Positions 25,411 through 37,170 are shown, numbered from the stretch's first letter. The stretch is DNA of 64,000 nt from Paramecium tetraurelia (GCF_000165425.1 NW_001799011.1:187933-251932), one strand, 5' to 3'. The notes: generated by a model not told the origin, from the letters alone. Numbers and translations: made by a program.

Positions 25411-27021
25411 ATGACTTAATTATTAAAGAAGAATATTGAATTGCTGTACCCTTAATTTAGTGTTATAGAAATTTTAAGATAGAATGTATACAAGAAAACA
25501 ATAATTTTGCGAAGAGGCAACAAAAATTATATTTTGAGGTTGTTTAATTTAGAAGGAATTAATAAGGAAAGAGTAACTTCAATCATCAAAATATTGAATA
25601 AGCTTTCCATAAAGAACAATCCTCATGTAATTAAATTTTATGAAGCTTCGCATGACGTTGACAATACCTATTTGGGGTATACAATCAAATGTATATTAAA
25701 GGGTTATCACTGAATACATAGAATGTTAATATTAATGTCCAATGTAGGAGAAAGATATATTGATAATTTTGATTCAAGTACAATCATAAAACTTACATAG
25801 TTATGCTCAGCACTTAGTTTATTTCATCCAAAAAGGGCACATGGTAAAATACTGTTATCAAATTTATTTTGTATTGAGAAAAATGCTATTTTGGGTGAGA
25901 TGAACATATTGTTTTATTTGCATCAAGAAGAGTATTTGGATATCTATTTATTGGCACCAGAATTTGCTAAATCCAAAATATACGATTGCAAATCTGATAT
26001 TTGGATGCTTGGTTTTTTAGTTTACTAGCTCATGTTCAAAGAAGCTCCTTTTAAGGCCAATAACATTAATGTGCTACATAAATAAATCCTAAAAGGATTG
26101 AAATTTACATATAATCCTTAATATAGTTTAAATATGAATAATTTGTTAAGGATTATGTTATGTTATGATCCTGATTTAAGACCAACAATCGAATCTATAA
26201 GATCATTTGCAGAAACAGCTTTAATAAGCTAAGAGAAAATAGATATCTTTAAATTACTACCTAAATACAAATTAGAGTAAATTGTATTACACAAGAAAAG
26301 AGAAGAAAGAAAACCCTAATAAATTGATAATTCAATTTACTTAAATGAAGATTTGTAAAAGTATCCCTCATTTCGACCATCAAAAGTATTGAAAACCTTC
26401 AAAAAAATTCTTTCCCAAAGTCCATCTCCCAAATAGGCAATTTTAAATTTTACAGAAAAGAATGATAGTTCAATTAATAATCCAATATAATCACCATAAC
26501 ATCATTTCTCCTATTTGGAATAAATTGATAGCAAGAAAAATTTATCGACAGGTAAAAACTCTCATTAATCTTAAAAATAAATTAATTAATCACAAGGAAA
26601 CTCTCATTCATACCAATAAAGTTAACAAAATACCCTTTATTCTGTTTAATTGCCAAAAGTGCTAAAATTTTAGTTTAGTAAGATTAAATTCAGGCAAGAA
26701 ATGACTCCTAAAAAGGAATTTGATGAATCTAAGTATAATAATATTATTACTTTACCATTTTAGTTTAGAACAACCAATAGCAAAATATGCTTAATTACCT
26801 TAAAAGATTAATCCAATTGCAATTAAGAAATTCCCTCCAAAAATGTTATTTCATTAATATCAAGACTCAGTACTCAGATCTTTCAGTTAAAGACAATGAA
26901 TAAATATAATATTATCTACTTCAGAATTATAAATAATTAGAATAGGTAAATTGTAATTTAATGTTTTGTTATATTTAAAATTTAATAAACAAATCTTATT
27001 TAATACATCACTTTTTACTGA
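25411..27021 (+). CDS. divergent kinase-fold protein (probable pseudokinase)
   Basis: About 520 residues starting MTQLLKKNIELLYPQFSVIE. A kinase fold is visible: KKTIILRRGNKNYILRLFNL in place of the ATP lysine strand, PHVIKFYEASHDVDNTYLGV then ITEYIE, and in the C-lobe LLAPEFAKSKIYDCKSDIWM, then LGFLVYQLMFKEAPF and LCYDPDLRPTIESI. The catalytic HRD is replaced by RAHGKILLSNL and DFG by ILGEMN, so it should be inactive. Introns of 25 nt (GTA...AAG) and 23 nt (GTA...TAG) restore the frame. The 200-residue tail is Q/K/S-rich. The last 80 codons are AT-rich, and the stop overlaps the convergent gene by 14 bp, so the true 3' end may be earlier. Confidence 0.6.
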
Positions 27022-28490
27022 ATTTTGTTTACTTTAAGGTTTATCCAGTTTATTAAGGTTATTTTTATAATAATGGTGACTATTGAGGGGGTTTCTTCTA
27101 TGTTTATGTTAATTGTCTAGTAGATTGAGGATGCTACTTAGCGAATTGCTATTTGGAAAGTTGGACACTCTATTTTTTATTGGTTGCTGATTATGATTAT
27201 TATTACACAACTTAATGGTCAACTTCATCAATCTGTTACAGTTATGTTTAGATTTTAGGTCTAATTAAAGTATAAAATTACTTATTAGTAGCAGTGCTTA
27301 AGGTATTTTCATTAGTAACAAAAGGATGGTTTAAGAGTTCTATTGAAGTGATTCTTTTCTTTGGTTCTGGTTCCAAGGCACGATACAAACAATCCAGACA
27401 ATTTTGAGAGAGCTTGTTATTGAATTCATGAGGAATGTTGACTCTCCCCTCTGAAATTTAAGCAATAATCTCTTTATTGGTGTTACCGGTAAATGGTAAT
27501 GTGCCAAATAGCATACCATATAATATGATACCCATTGACCATACATCCACTAGAGGGGAGACTGCCTTGTCCATTCCTAATAAGATATTTTTGGAATGAA
27601 AATACCTTTGAGCAATTCAGGAGCCATATATCGAAGACTGCCTGCATCTGCATTTTCTGGATTGTCATTAGATGCAAAGCCGGAGATGCCAAAGTCAATA
27701 CATTTGATGATGCCAGAATCTTTGCTGGTCAACAATAGGTTTTCTAATTTTAAATCTCTATGAATTATCTTCTTCTGATGACAATATGATATTGCACTGA
27801 CCAACTATTTAAAATAATGTCTAGCCTCATTCTCCTCGAATCTCCCTTTGGTTTACAAATATTAAAGCAATTCACCGCCCTCCAAATATTCCATAATATA
27901 AACAGTTTATAAATTCTGTAAAAAGAAGGCATTATAAATTTTGACTATGTTATCGTGTTTTAGAGACTTGAGTGCTCTTGCTTCTCTGAAGATCATATCC
28001 ACATCCTCATTATGATAAATGTTTACTTAGGCATTTGTCATCATTTACTTAACCATGTTTGATAGCTACCTTCTCGCCTGTTTGCTTGTGTCTTCCCAGT
28101 ACGACCTTTCCAAAGCCTCCTTCTCCGATATCTTACAATTGTTCATACTCTGCCAATTAAAAGCTTTCGTCGAATTCTTCACCTTTAAATAACTTACACA
28201 TGGACTCTTACCTTTGGATGCAAATAACACAGTTCCATTTTTTATATAATCCAAATCGTCCTCAGTTATTTCTACGCCCTCCTAATTGAAGAGTCTCAAG
28301 CGATTAAACTGAGTGTCCCATTTTTATTGCAAAGATTTACGTATTTCACTAAATTTAGTATTATCTCTGATTGTTAAGGTGCAACATAAATTGGAATTGC
28401 CATTACGATATATTTTGATCTAGTTTTAATATTGCATTCTACATCTTTGTTGTTTGTTGTTGGTTAATAATCATCATAAAATTGATCCAT
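27008..28490 (-). CDS. doublecortin-like protein kinase
   Basis: A 457-residue protein. Residues about 18-90 fit a doublecortin-like (DCX) domain: IKIYRNGNSN ... LQQKWDTQFNRLRLF, then NQEGVEITEDDL and YIKNGTVLFASKGEEF. The kinase domain follows: IGEGGFGKVVLGRHKQTGEK, VAIKHVNIYHNE, YLEGGELLQYL, IIHRDLKLENLLL, CIDFGISGF, GSLRYMAPELL and VWSMGIILYGMLFGTLPF. All catalytic motifs are present. The Q-rich tail (residues 360-457) looks disordered. Introns are 23, 29, 28 and 29 nt, two ending in AAG; the 28-nt one restores VAIK. DCX-kinases bind microtubules and occur in ciliary or cortical structures. Confidence 0.85.
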
Positions 28491-28651
28491 ATTTATAATT
28501 AGATTTTAATAGCATATATATTGAATTAAATTTCATATTTTGCCACTGCTTCCTCTCACTTCAAATTTGAATCTCACCACCACTCTCTCCTCATTATTTT
28601 TAATATATTATTCTATGATATATTTACTAAATATTTTATTAAATCATTAAA

Positions 28652-29315
28652 ATGAAAGTGGATTTTTTAACGCGTTTTAAAGGAAGGACTTCTACAATGA
28701 ACAAGCGTGAAGGAGTCATTGGCATCATTAAATCAAATGGAACTCCCATTGAGAAAATGCCTGCCTCCTACACCTTTAGTTCATACATCTCCAATTAGAA
28801 TGCCTATAACTATTCAGATATTGAAAAGCACTCACAACCCTCCAACGACGTGACTCCAACAAGCAAAGACCCAGTAGGTCATTACCAACATTAAAACATT
28901 CAACAAAAGTAGAAAATTATCACATGCCTCTCCATTGAAACCTGGAACCAATATGTCCAGACCATGTATAGATCACAATTTGTCCCCGATAAAGAAATGT
29001 ATTAATTCCCACTCTCGAAAACTGGGTCGGTCAATTTAAACGATTATGAATTGATTGCAATACCTAAAAGTGTGTTGTGTATATAACTATTTAAAATTAT
29101 TAGAATATGGTATTAGAGTAGAACATCCAGATGGTGACCAACCAAAATCAACTGTCTTGCCAAATATCTCAAGACAATACTACTCTAAGTCCCAATCCCT
29201 TGATTTACAATAAGATAGACCAATGGTCAAATCAGAAATATTAAACTAAGGTTCCTATGCAAAACAAAAAGAAAAAAGAAGTCTTCTCATAGCCGGAATG
29301 AATTCAATTAAATGA
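28652..29315 (+). CDS. hypothetical protein
   Basis: A 212-residue protein starting MKVDFLTRFKGRTSTMNKRE. It is basic, with many S, T, Q and P, and one 25-nt intron (GTATAT...TTTAG) near 29,079. Segments with better-than-random composition include CLSIETWNQYVQTMYRSQFV and YGIRVEHPDGDQPKSTVLPN. A 36-nt GTA...AAG stretch near 28,880 could be an intron but is in frame and readable. No domain, signal peptide or membrane helix is visible, and I recognise no family. Confidence 0.55.
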
Positions 29316-29433
29316 TTGCCTTTTTTTCTGATATCGGAGGAGTAAAAATCTTTGATGTTTGAAAATTATTAATAAAATTATACTCACACTAAATTATTCA
29401 AAGCTATACGAATCATATGAGAGTACAAATCCA

Positions 29434-30422
29434 ATGAAATCTAATAATAAAGAAAATATATTTGAAAGTTCGCCCTCTATCAAACTAGATTAAATGAGAA
29501 ACTCTTATTGTGATTCGTGAATAGAGAAAGAGACAAACAATTATATTAGAAATAGTAGAAGATCACATATAGAGTTGTTAGGAAAAATACATGCTCTTAA
29601 AGCATGTAGAGATATTTATCTATCAGATGTAAAGAACAATATAAGTTCATTTTCCAGCAGTTTGAATATATATTAACTTAACTGGATTTAAAGATACTTG
29701 ATAATTTGCTGAATTTAAAAACAAACCTTATATCAGTTTCTTAAAATTCAGTTGAGAGTATCTACACTTAAAGAGTAAATATTAATTATCAGAACAGAAA
29801 GAACTAGGATTAAAAAATAATATTTGTACTTAGATTTCTTAATATTCTTAGCTCTAGTAAATTTAAAGAAATTTTTATAAAGCTTATATCATTAAAAGTA
29901 AACTGCACATATGTTAATAAACAGATTTGATAAAAATAAGATGAGAGTTTAAGGATAAAAAACTTAAAATCTAAAGTTGTATGAATCATTAGATTCATTC
30001 TGAACATTTATGCTTAATTGTTAGATGCATAAATTTATACAAATAGATTAAGGATGATATTTCAAAGAATTAAACTAATTATGATTATTACTAATATTAT
30101 TTTCGTTTATTTTTACTTTCTTTGTCTACAGAAGGGTAATGAACTTGATGTATGAAGAATTTAACAGTCTTTTTCAAGTGATTTACTCTGAGACAACTTA
30201 AAATCAATTTTAAAGAAATTAAGTAAGCAACCTTTAATGAATGAAAGGGAGAAATTCTAAGTAAATAAAATGCTAACGTATAACGATATAACTAATCAAA
30301 AATCAAAAATATAGAGAAAATCACATTCACTCCCTACTTTATAATATCTTATCTAATAAGTGTTTTTTTATTAATTTTCTATTTTCCTTAGATAAATATA
30401 AATATTATCATTTCTAACCTGA
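29434..30422 (+). CDS. unresolved multi-exon gene
   Basis: A region with clear coding character in successive frames but no single proven splice pattern. Readable pieces include MKSNNKENIFESSPSIKLDQ, QYKFIFQQFEYILTQLDLKI, then LKTNLISVSQNSVESIYTQR and FLNILSSSKFKEIFIKLIS, and downstream DDISKNQTNYDYYQ and KQPLMNEREKFQVNKMLTYN. A 29-nt GTT...AAG and a 22-nt GTA...AAG intron join some of them. Lone TGAs remain near 29,518 and 30,193. Family unknown; the boundaries are estimates. Confidence 0.3.
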
Positions 30423-30550
30423 ATGATTTATATGTAATATATGTCTAGTATGTGTAAGATCAATCAGTGCAAACTCAAGAACAGAATATCGTAATATAAT
30501 TATAAAACAATTTAATATATGTGTACTATTTTGCGCTTTCATTTAATCAC

Positions 30551-30916
30551 TCAAGCCTATAATTCTTAATCGATTCTTGCTTTTCCATCTTAGGTAAGTT
30601 GTAAACTGACAACCAATTTCACTCTCTTTCTTCCATCAATATCAGCTGTGAATGAATTAATTTTAGTTATTGTGACCAAACCTTTACATATATATTAAGT
30701 TATACCTTATCTTTATAAATTTTCAGCAACTCTAACACTGATTTTAGTAGCTTCACCTAAAGCATGCAATTCAACATTTTGGAATTTCTTCAAAAATATT
30801 TTTGAAATGAATATGAATTCTCTTGCATTCTTCTTAGAAGAGATGTGTAAATTATTATCTTATGGATCGAGTTTTTACTTTTAACCTCTTGATTGCTATT
30901 AGGTGACTGTGCTCAT
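30551..30916 (-). CDS. Alba-like nucleic-acid-binding protein
   Basis: A 113-residue protein with the Alba fold pattern: NLHISSKKNAREFIFISKIF (strand and first helix), FLKKFQNVELHALGEATKIS (the conserved v-E-L-hAlGeA) and VRVAENLQRQGLVTITKIN. The C-terminal part (RKRVKLVVSLQL) is the last strand pair, and the protein ends ARIDQELQA. Alba-family proteins in eukaryotes bind RNA or DNA, for example in Rpp25-type complexes or translation control. One 24-nt intron (GTATAA...TAAAG) separates helix 2 from the final strands. Length and motif order fit the family closely. Confidence 0.85.
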
Positions 30917-31194
30917 TTTTATTTAAAAAATAAATATCTAATTTTAATATAAAAGGAAATTATTTCATGTTAATTCAATACTTCCAAAATTCAATAGATA
31001 TTCATTTCTTGACTATTCTTTTTTGATAAATGCATAAATATCAATTCTTCCCCAAGCAATCAACTTTTATCCATTAATCAAGAATTCTAAAACCCAAATT
31101 TTTTTTAATTATTAAAAATAATTGCACATTAAAAGTGCTCTATTTATGATCTAATTAAGCAAAAAATAAACTTAAACTTAAAAGCTCAAAGTAA

Positions 31195-31563
31195 ATGAAT
31201 CAGAAAATTAATGAGAATGATAATTAATCTATAATTCTTAAGAATAGTCTCCAAAATCAACACATTAAAGTAAAGGTTACAAGATAATTATATAATAAGT
31301 TACTATATAGGGTCGTCAAACTTAAAGTGCAAGATTCCTATAATATTCCCTCTCTAAATTCAATACTATATGCTTATATAATATACTTACCTTAGATATT
31401 ATAATCTAATTTATAATTATCATATAAGTTAATCCAATAAATTTTATTTACCAGAACTACTTTTTTTTGGTTAACCTAATTAATTATAAACATGTTTGTT
31501 CTGATTGCAAGATAATCAATTATGAAGATGCTTGATAATCACGTTATTTTTGTTTAGAAATGA
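31195..31563 (+). CDS. possible hypothetical protein, 122 residues
   Basis: An intronless open frame starting MNQKINENDNQSIILKNSLQ that later becomes hydrophobic (FFWLTQLIINMFVLIARQ). In the same frame beyond the TGA the reading continues protein-like (LQFREHLDVIFQSGHSNLKF) to about 31,890, so the TGA may lie in an unrecognised intron. Open frames of this length can arise by chance when only TGA stops, so support is weak. The 280 bases upstream show nothing clear. Confidence 0.25.
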
Positions 31564-31916
31564 ATTTTTAGAATTAGATATTACATTCTTAATGTTATTA
31601 CTCTTCAATTTAGAGAACATTTAGATGTGATTTTTTAGAGTGGTCATTCTAATTTAAAGTTTAAGAGAAAACCTATCATAGATTCAATAGAACCACTAAA
31701 TAGAAATAAAAGAGTTGAAATAGAAGTCTAACATCATTATTTCTCAAGAATCTCATAAAACTCTGTCATAAACATATTTTGTTTTAATATTTTAAGAGAT
31801 CAAAACACAATTTATTAAAGTTCTTTGTTTAATTCAAATTATCTATTAACAATAAGAAATTATAAATAAACGTGTAAATATGAAACTTAATTATAAAAAT
31901 TAAAAATTAAAAATAT

Positions 31917-31988
31917 GGAGCAACCGAGCTTCGATCTCAGCGCCTCATGCATGCTAAGCATACGCTCTACCAAATGAGCTATTACCCC
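31917..31988 (-). tRNA. tRNA-Ala (AGC)
   Basis: A 72-nt cloverleaf on the minus strand. The acceptor 5'-GGGGTAA pairs with TTGCTCC, the D-stem GCTC/GAGC encloses ATTTGGTA, the anticodon stem TATGC/GCATG holds loop TTAGCAT with anticodon AGC, and the T-stem CTGAG/CTCGG encloses ATCGAAG. No intron. AGC reads alanine GCN codons. Confidence 0.95.
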
Positions 31989-32298
31989 ACGTTCGAAAAT
32001 AAGGTTGTGCAAAACTATTTATTCACCTCTAAAGTGATTCTAATAATAAAATCAATTAAATTAACACAGCTAAGGTAAATACAATATGGTAATTTAGTGA
32101 AGTTTTTAATATCAATTGTAGAATCAAAAATGATTTTAGGTTGATAGTCTGCTGCATAGAAGAAATCATCCAATAGCTCTTGAGAAAACTAGTATCAAAT
32201 ATGTCATTTGCAAATAATATGATTTAAAAACTTTTTAATTATTAAAGTCAATTATTACTAACTTTATTATCAGTTCTATTTCTATAATTTCGATAATA
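31989..32298. other. intergenic region
   Basis: About 310 bases upstream of tRNA-Ala and beyond the stop of the convergent minus-strand gene. No gene seen; it may hold an unrecognised 3' exon of the gene ending at 32,299. Confidence 0.4.
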
Positions 32299-32772
32299 TC
32301 AAAATTGTGATAAATCATTTTCTGAATCACGAGTTTCATCATTATCAATAGTATATTGGCTATGCTCTAAGTTGGGTAATGGCAGGTTTTCTAGTATGCT
32401 AAGCGAACTATTAAGACAGCCATATTTTTGTCTCTGTTATAACACCAGCTCCGCCTCTTCCATGAAAATAGGCCTCACTATAGATTGCGTTAAACGACTT
32501 ATTCTATCATTAAAGCGCAAATGAACAGAAAAAGTATGTAACCTCCCTTAAAGAGCCAGCCATAATTCTCTAACGCTATCTAAAAGTGGTTTATTTCTTA
32601 GATCTGGAAAGTTTTCATTTAATTCTTCTGGACTGAATTCTCCTTTTTTATCATAGAAAAATTCTAAAAGGGCAACTGAGTAGAACATGATATCCTCGCA
32701 ATACATTTTGATATCCTTACGCACATCATCATTGTTGAAGTAAAAACACTTTCTAATAGTGTTATTTTTCAT
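32299..32772 (-). CDS. hypothetical protein
   Basis: A 157-residue intronless frame starting MKNNTIRKCFYFNNDDVRKD. The first 80 residues look folded and helical (IMFYSVALLEFFYDKKGEFS; LRNKPLLDSVRELWLALQG). The second half has RISRLTQSIVRPIFMEEAEL and an acidic end (DNDETRDSENDLSQF). It is divergent from, and only 33 bp away from, the next plus-strand start, so the two may share a very short promoter. No family recognised. Confidence 0.6.
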
Positions 32773-32805
32773 AAAATAATAATATTAATTTTTACAAATC
32801 AGTGT

Positions 32806-34434
32806 ATGAAACAAGATAGCAATATTCAAAGCCATAAAAAATCTTTTAAAACCAATCATCAGATAATGAGGGATTGTTTTTTAAGGAAATATTTCTTGAA
32901 GAATACTTTCTCAACAAGAAAATTTAAAGAAGGTTAGATTGGAAAATCTATATTTAAATATGCATTAAATTATCATTCGTGCTACGATGAATTATATACT
33001 AATTGCCAAGATTAACAAGTTTGATTGTTAGATGCCCATCGTTGAAAGAACTATTTAGAAAGAAATATAAATAAAAAGAAAAAACTACTATTCAGGATTT
33101 ATCCTAGACAATTAAAAGAAGTTCAATTAGGATAAGAGTAAAAGCTTGAAAACACATAAAAGTTTCAAAACTGCATAAAATATATGAAAGATATAGAATT
33201 TTCCATGGATTATCTTAGAAGGTAAGCAATAATATTGTTTACCTCTGTACTTAGCCATCCAGTATTACGTATGGTGGTTTTTATAGTGGTACTGGCATAA
33301 TTGTTGTATTTCAAAATGATAGTTTAAGTACTCTTAAAGTTCAATCCATTTACAAAGATACCAATATTATACACTTAATTTATTCATAAATTTGATTACA
33401 ATAAAAATATAAAAAAAGGAAGAATGTTTAAAACTTTTGAACAAATTCCCACCCTCATTACTGACAGATATATTAGTAACCATAGTAAGAGATCTTTCTA
33501 CATTTTGTGAGGGAGCAATAATGAAATTTATGTTAGGATGATAGATAAAACGGGTCAATCGTATGTGAAATAACTACAAAGCTTTATGATTCGACTAGCA
33601 GTTTCTAAATAGGAGACAATTCCAAGATTTTTTCGCGTTTCTCTTCCAAAGGAGTTGAAAATCTTTATCTAGATTGCTGAGGTGAAGAAGTGAAATACAA
33701 AATTTTAATATTAAACAAACTGCTCTAATCGGAAAAATAGATTGAAGTTATGAGGATCTTGAGCTAAAAGATTAAAGAATTCATAGACTGCTTTCACTGA
33801 TTATAGCAGATGATTTGATAGATGTTGAAAGATTAAACAGTACATAGATTTAAGTATCATTCAATTTTACTACTTGTAGATATTAAGAACAATTGAAGAA
33901 ATGTAAAAAAAATGAAATATTTTAAAATTCAGGTGCAATCGGCGTGCTTACTATCATAAGAATTCCATAAAGAAATGAAAAAAGTTAAAAATCTTAAGTT
34001 TGCTCATAAAGTATATTAACGATACTTTTTTATCGATGAATGGCTAAATTGAAATAGACGAAAAAGAAAAGCGGTAAATATAGAAAAAAAACATTTGTAA
34101 TATAATGGAACTCAATATAGAAAAATACTCGGCATTGTAAGATAAAATGGAAGAACAAAAAAAAGCAGCAGAAAGGACAATAACAAGACCCGAAGTGAAT
34201 GTCTATGTTACTAGAAGGAGTTGGATAGCAAATTTAAAGAGAGAGACAGCTACAATACAAAAATCCCAAAGACTTTTCAGAATCATTAAATTCCAAAAAG
34301 GATGTAGCATCGAATGAGAATACAAGATCATCCCAAACTAAGTTTGTTCATAGAATGAAAGTGATTTATAGAGTTTTCCATAGAGGAACAAGAATGAAAT
34401 TTAAGAATTTTATTATTAATAATTATACAAATGA
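32806..34434 (+). CDS. unresolved multi-exon gene
   Basis: Coding character runs along the plus strand from MKQDSNIQSHKKSFKTNHQI to an end at a TGA 3 bp short of the convergent V-ATPase gene. A 30-nt GTT...AAG intron near 33,021 links the first two exons (KYALNYHSCYDELYTNCQ to NYLERNINKKKKLLFRIYPR). A 33-nt intron follows near 33,221. Later pieces read LLNKFPPSLLTDILVTIVRD, then FNFTTCRYQEQLKKCKKNEI and DFSESLNSKKDVASNENTRS. A 23-nt GTG...TAG intron near 34,360 places the stop. The middle exons are not settled, and no family is recognised. It may be a fast-evolving or decaying gene. Confidence 0.35.
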
Positions 34435-34437
34435 TAC

Positions 34438-34974
34438 TCATGATTATGATAAGATCAATGACACAATTAAACCATACAAGGCCAATGCTTCTGCGAAGAT
34501 GAGGATTAAAATCAATCCTACAAATAACCTTTCTTATTATGCATTTCCCCTGACACCAACATCTCCAACAATTCCTATAGCAAATCCTGCTGCAATACAA
34601 CTACATCCACAACATAATCCAGAGGCCATGTGAGCAAAACCAGATTTATAAGAGTATTCTAAGGGATTTTTTACTATTTTATAATCCAATTGGATTAATA
34701 CCTTTCTATGAGAGCAACACAGCAACGATCATACCATAGATACCCAAAATACCTGCCATAACTACAGGGATCAATGATTTCATGATGATTTCAGGTTTCC
34801 ATATACCAATGGCTGCAATTCCAGCTCCAGCCTTAAATGTTCCATATCCTGCTCCCAAATCTATAATAAATATATCGATAATATGTCAATACTTGCTAAT
34901 ACCAATGCCATAGTGACTCCCATGAAACCAAAGAATGAGGATGCACTGATAGAAGTAGTATCAGAACTCACCAT
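34438..34974 (-). CDS. V-type H+-ATPase proteolipid subunit c
   Basis: A 158-residue, four-helix proteolipid of the Vo rotor ring that carries protons across vacuolar and contractile-vacuole membranes. Recognisable blocks are [78 protein letters not shown] and [20 protein letters not shown]. The last holds the proton-binding glutamate in [10 protein letters not shown]. Introns of 32 and 28 nt. The ATG at 34,974 gives the usual N-terminus ([10 protein letters not shown]); an ATG 21 bases upstream would add MLFILDT. Length matches the family. Confidence 0.95.
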
Positions 34975-35096
34975 AGTATCAAGAATAAAAAGCATTTTAT
35001 TTTATTTATTATTCAATATTTTATGGAGAGAAATGTTAAAAAAGTATTATTAAGGAATATCAAATTCAACAAATTAGAAATTATTTTGATAATCAA

Positions 35097-36619
35097 TCAT
35101 CCTTCTTGTCCGAATTCACTTGTCCAATCTTCGTATTTTTTAAGATCACCTTAAGAAACAGATGGTCTACACTTAGGAAGTACACTTAAGAAGTCATCCT
35201 ATTAAAATCATGAAAACTAATACATATTCGATATGAGGTAAATATAATTGTCCTCCTTTGATATCATACATTCTCATCTGTTGTCCTTCAGGATCAGAAG
35301 GAGAACAAGCCATGTATTTCATTCCCTGTGGAGTCTAGGTTTATTTGAAATGAGTAGCCCTTTCGGTTTTTCTTAAAGGTTCAAAACAAGCATCTCTTAC
35401 TAAAGTATTCATGTCAGACCCTGAATATCCCTCCAACATCTTAGCAATATCTTCAAATTCTGCTGGGGTTAAATTATTAGGAGTGCTTTTCATTTTGTTT
35501 TTCAACAATTATAATCTCCCTTATACATCAGGCAGGGGGATATAGATCCTCTTTTCAAATCTACAAATGGTATTGTAAATGACTTTACCTTCTTCTAATG
35601 GCTGGATCTAAGGACCATGGCAAGTTTGTGGCACCCAAAACTAGAACTGACTCATTGTTATTGCCAACCCCTTGCATTTCCACTAAGAATTGAGTCTTCA
35701 CTCTGGATGAGGCTTCATTTCCACCTCCACTCTCTCTATTTCCAGTCATTGAATCCACTTCATCTATGAATATAATTGTTGGTTTTGATTCTCTAGCCAT
35801 ATTAAATAACTCTTTGATCAATCTCTCTGATTCTCCTACGAATTTCGATATTAAATCAGCAGAAGATACAGAGAAGAATGTACCTTCACATTCTGTTGCA
35901 CATGCTTTTGCTAAAAATGTTTTCCCTGTTCCTGGAGGCTAAAATATTTCAATGTTGTTGTACTCCGTATAAGAGGATTCCCATCCAAGGTTTGCGTGCT
36001 CCTTAAAAGAGTTCTGGGAATCTCATCGGCGTTATTATTGCTTCTTTCAAAGAATCCTTAGCTTTCTCCAAGCCAGCAACATCATCCCAACTGACGTTAG
36101 GCTTCTCTGTGACTATAGCTGTAGATAGATTATTCCTCAAAGCTTATTGTCCTTCGACAAGTCTTATTATTAGATAACACACTTTACTTTGATTTCCCTT
36201 GATCTTGAACGTCTTATGGGTTTGTGCTTTTGTTCATTCCATTGTTACCATTCGAGGGTTTTTATTAGGAGGGTTACGGATTTTATGAGAACTATTATTA
36301 TTGCTATAAAGGCTGAAGTTGGGATTGCCCCTACATGCTTGCTTTGTAATTTTCTAAATAAGCCTTCATGTTTTGCATCTCAGTGGTAAACTCATTTAAC
36401 TTTTAACTGGCAATTTGACACAACTATTAGTTTGTCTCTTGTCTGGCATATTTTACTAACTCTTAGCATCCCAATTTCATTTTATCATAACCTCCCTATT
36501 TTGCTTCTAATGTAGTTCCTGCCAAGTATTCATTTTTACCTACAATCAATATTCCAATTACCTTGTGCTATCAATTAGATTGCCTAATCACGTATTTTGT
36601 TTAAAAATCCTTCTGACAT
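35097..36619 (-). CDS. VPS4: VPS4-type AAA ATPase
   Basis: A 465-residue ATPase that disassembles ESCRT-III filaments. The N-terminus ([20 protein letters not shown] and a helical repeat to about residue 75) fits the MIT domain. A Q/S/N-rich linker follows, then the AAA core: [40 protein letters not shown] (Walker A GPPGTGKT), [19 protein letters not shown] (Walker B), [20 protein letters not shown] (sensor and arginine finger), [20 protein letters not shown], and the C-terminal helix ([20 protein letters not shown]). Introns are 22, 25, 25, 28 and 25 nt; one lies between LLYG and PPGTGKT inside Walker A. Spliced length is an exact multiple of three. Confidence 0.95.
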
Positions 36620-36764
36620 TAAAAATAATAACAAAATATTCAATAAAAAATGCTCTTGAAAATATTTTGAAATCATAAATCCCACATTAATCTCCATATG
36701 GAATCATTTTGTAATAAATCAAAATTATAACACAAAAAAAATTTCAATGATTTTTCCCTTCTAA

Positions 36765-37054
36765 TCAAAACACAAAATTTATCCATATTTAGGTATTCCA
36801 TATCGACATCTATGAAGCATCCAAAAAATAATTTCTCAATAATGATCCATAACCTATTTTACATTCCATAAGTTACTAATTCTACTTCTAATTGATTTAA
36901 TTTACTTAATTGAATTTTCTATCGATTATACTAAAGAAACCTATCTTTCCTTTTGAGATTTGAATATTCTTCTGATATTTATTGTACTCCCCTTGTAGAA
37001 TGAACCTATTATTATATAAGTATGTTAGATAATCTTTGGATATTTTATATGCAT
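36765..37054 (-). CDS. possible small protein, 88 residues
   Basis: A minus-strand frame starting MHIKYPKIIQHTYIIIGSF, basic in the middle (SQKERQVSLVQSIENSIKQI), with one 23-nt intron (GTAACT...AATAG) after SRIS. After it, YGSLLRNYFLDASQMSIWNT looks coding. No family is recognised. It fills most of the gap between VPS4 and the MazG-type gene. Confidence 0.35.
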
Positions 37055-37170
37055 AAAGATAATATTAGAAATTTTGTGTATTATAAAATTCATGTGCGAT
37101 ACAATTAAAATCAAATTGACTCTTACCAATATATTCTAGCATGAATTCAATTAATATAATATTTAATTAA

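Noticed and set aside
25690-25800. Apparent frameshifts in the pseudokinase gene
   Set aside because: They vanish once a 25-nt GTA...AAG and a 23-nt GTA...TAG intron are removed.
27535-27738. Plus-strand ORF of 67 codons
   Set aside because: It is antisense to the kinase activation segment of the minus-strand gene.
28050-28085. Apparent frameshift just after VAIK in the doublecortin-like kinase
   Set aside because: A 28-nt GTT...AAG intron gives VAIKHVNIYHNE in frame.
34355-34633. 92-codon plus-strand ORF
   Set aside because: Most of it is antisense to V-ATPase subunit c, whose family match is certain; only its first part may belong to the plus-strand gene ending at 34,434.
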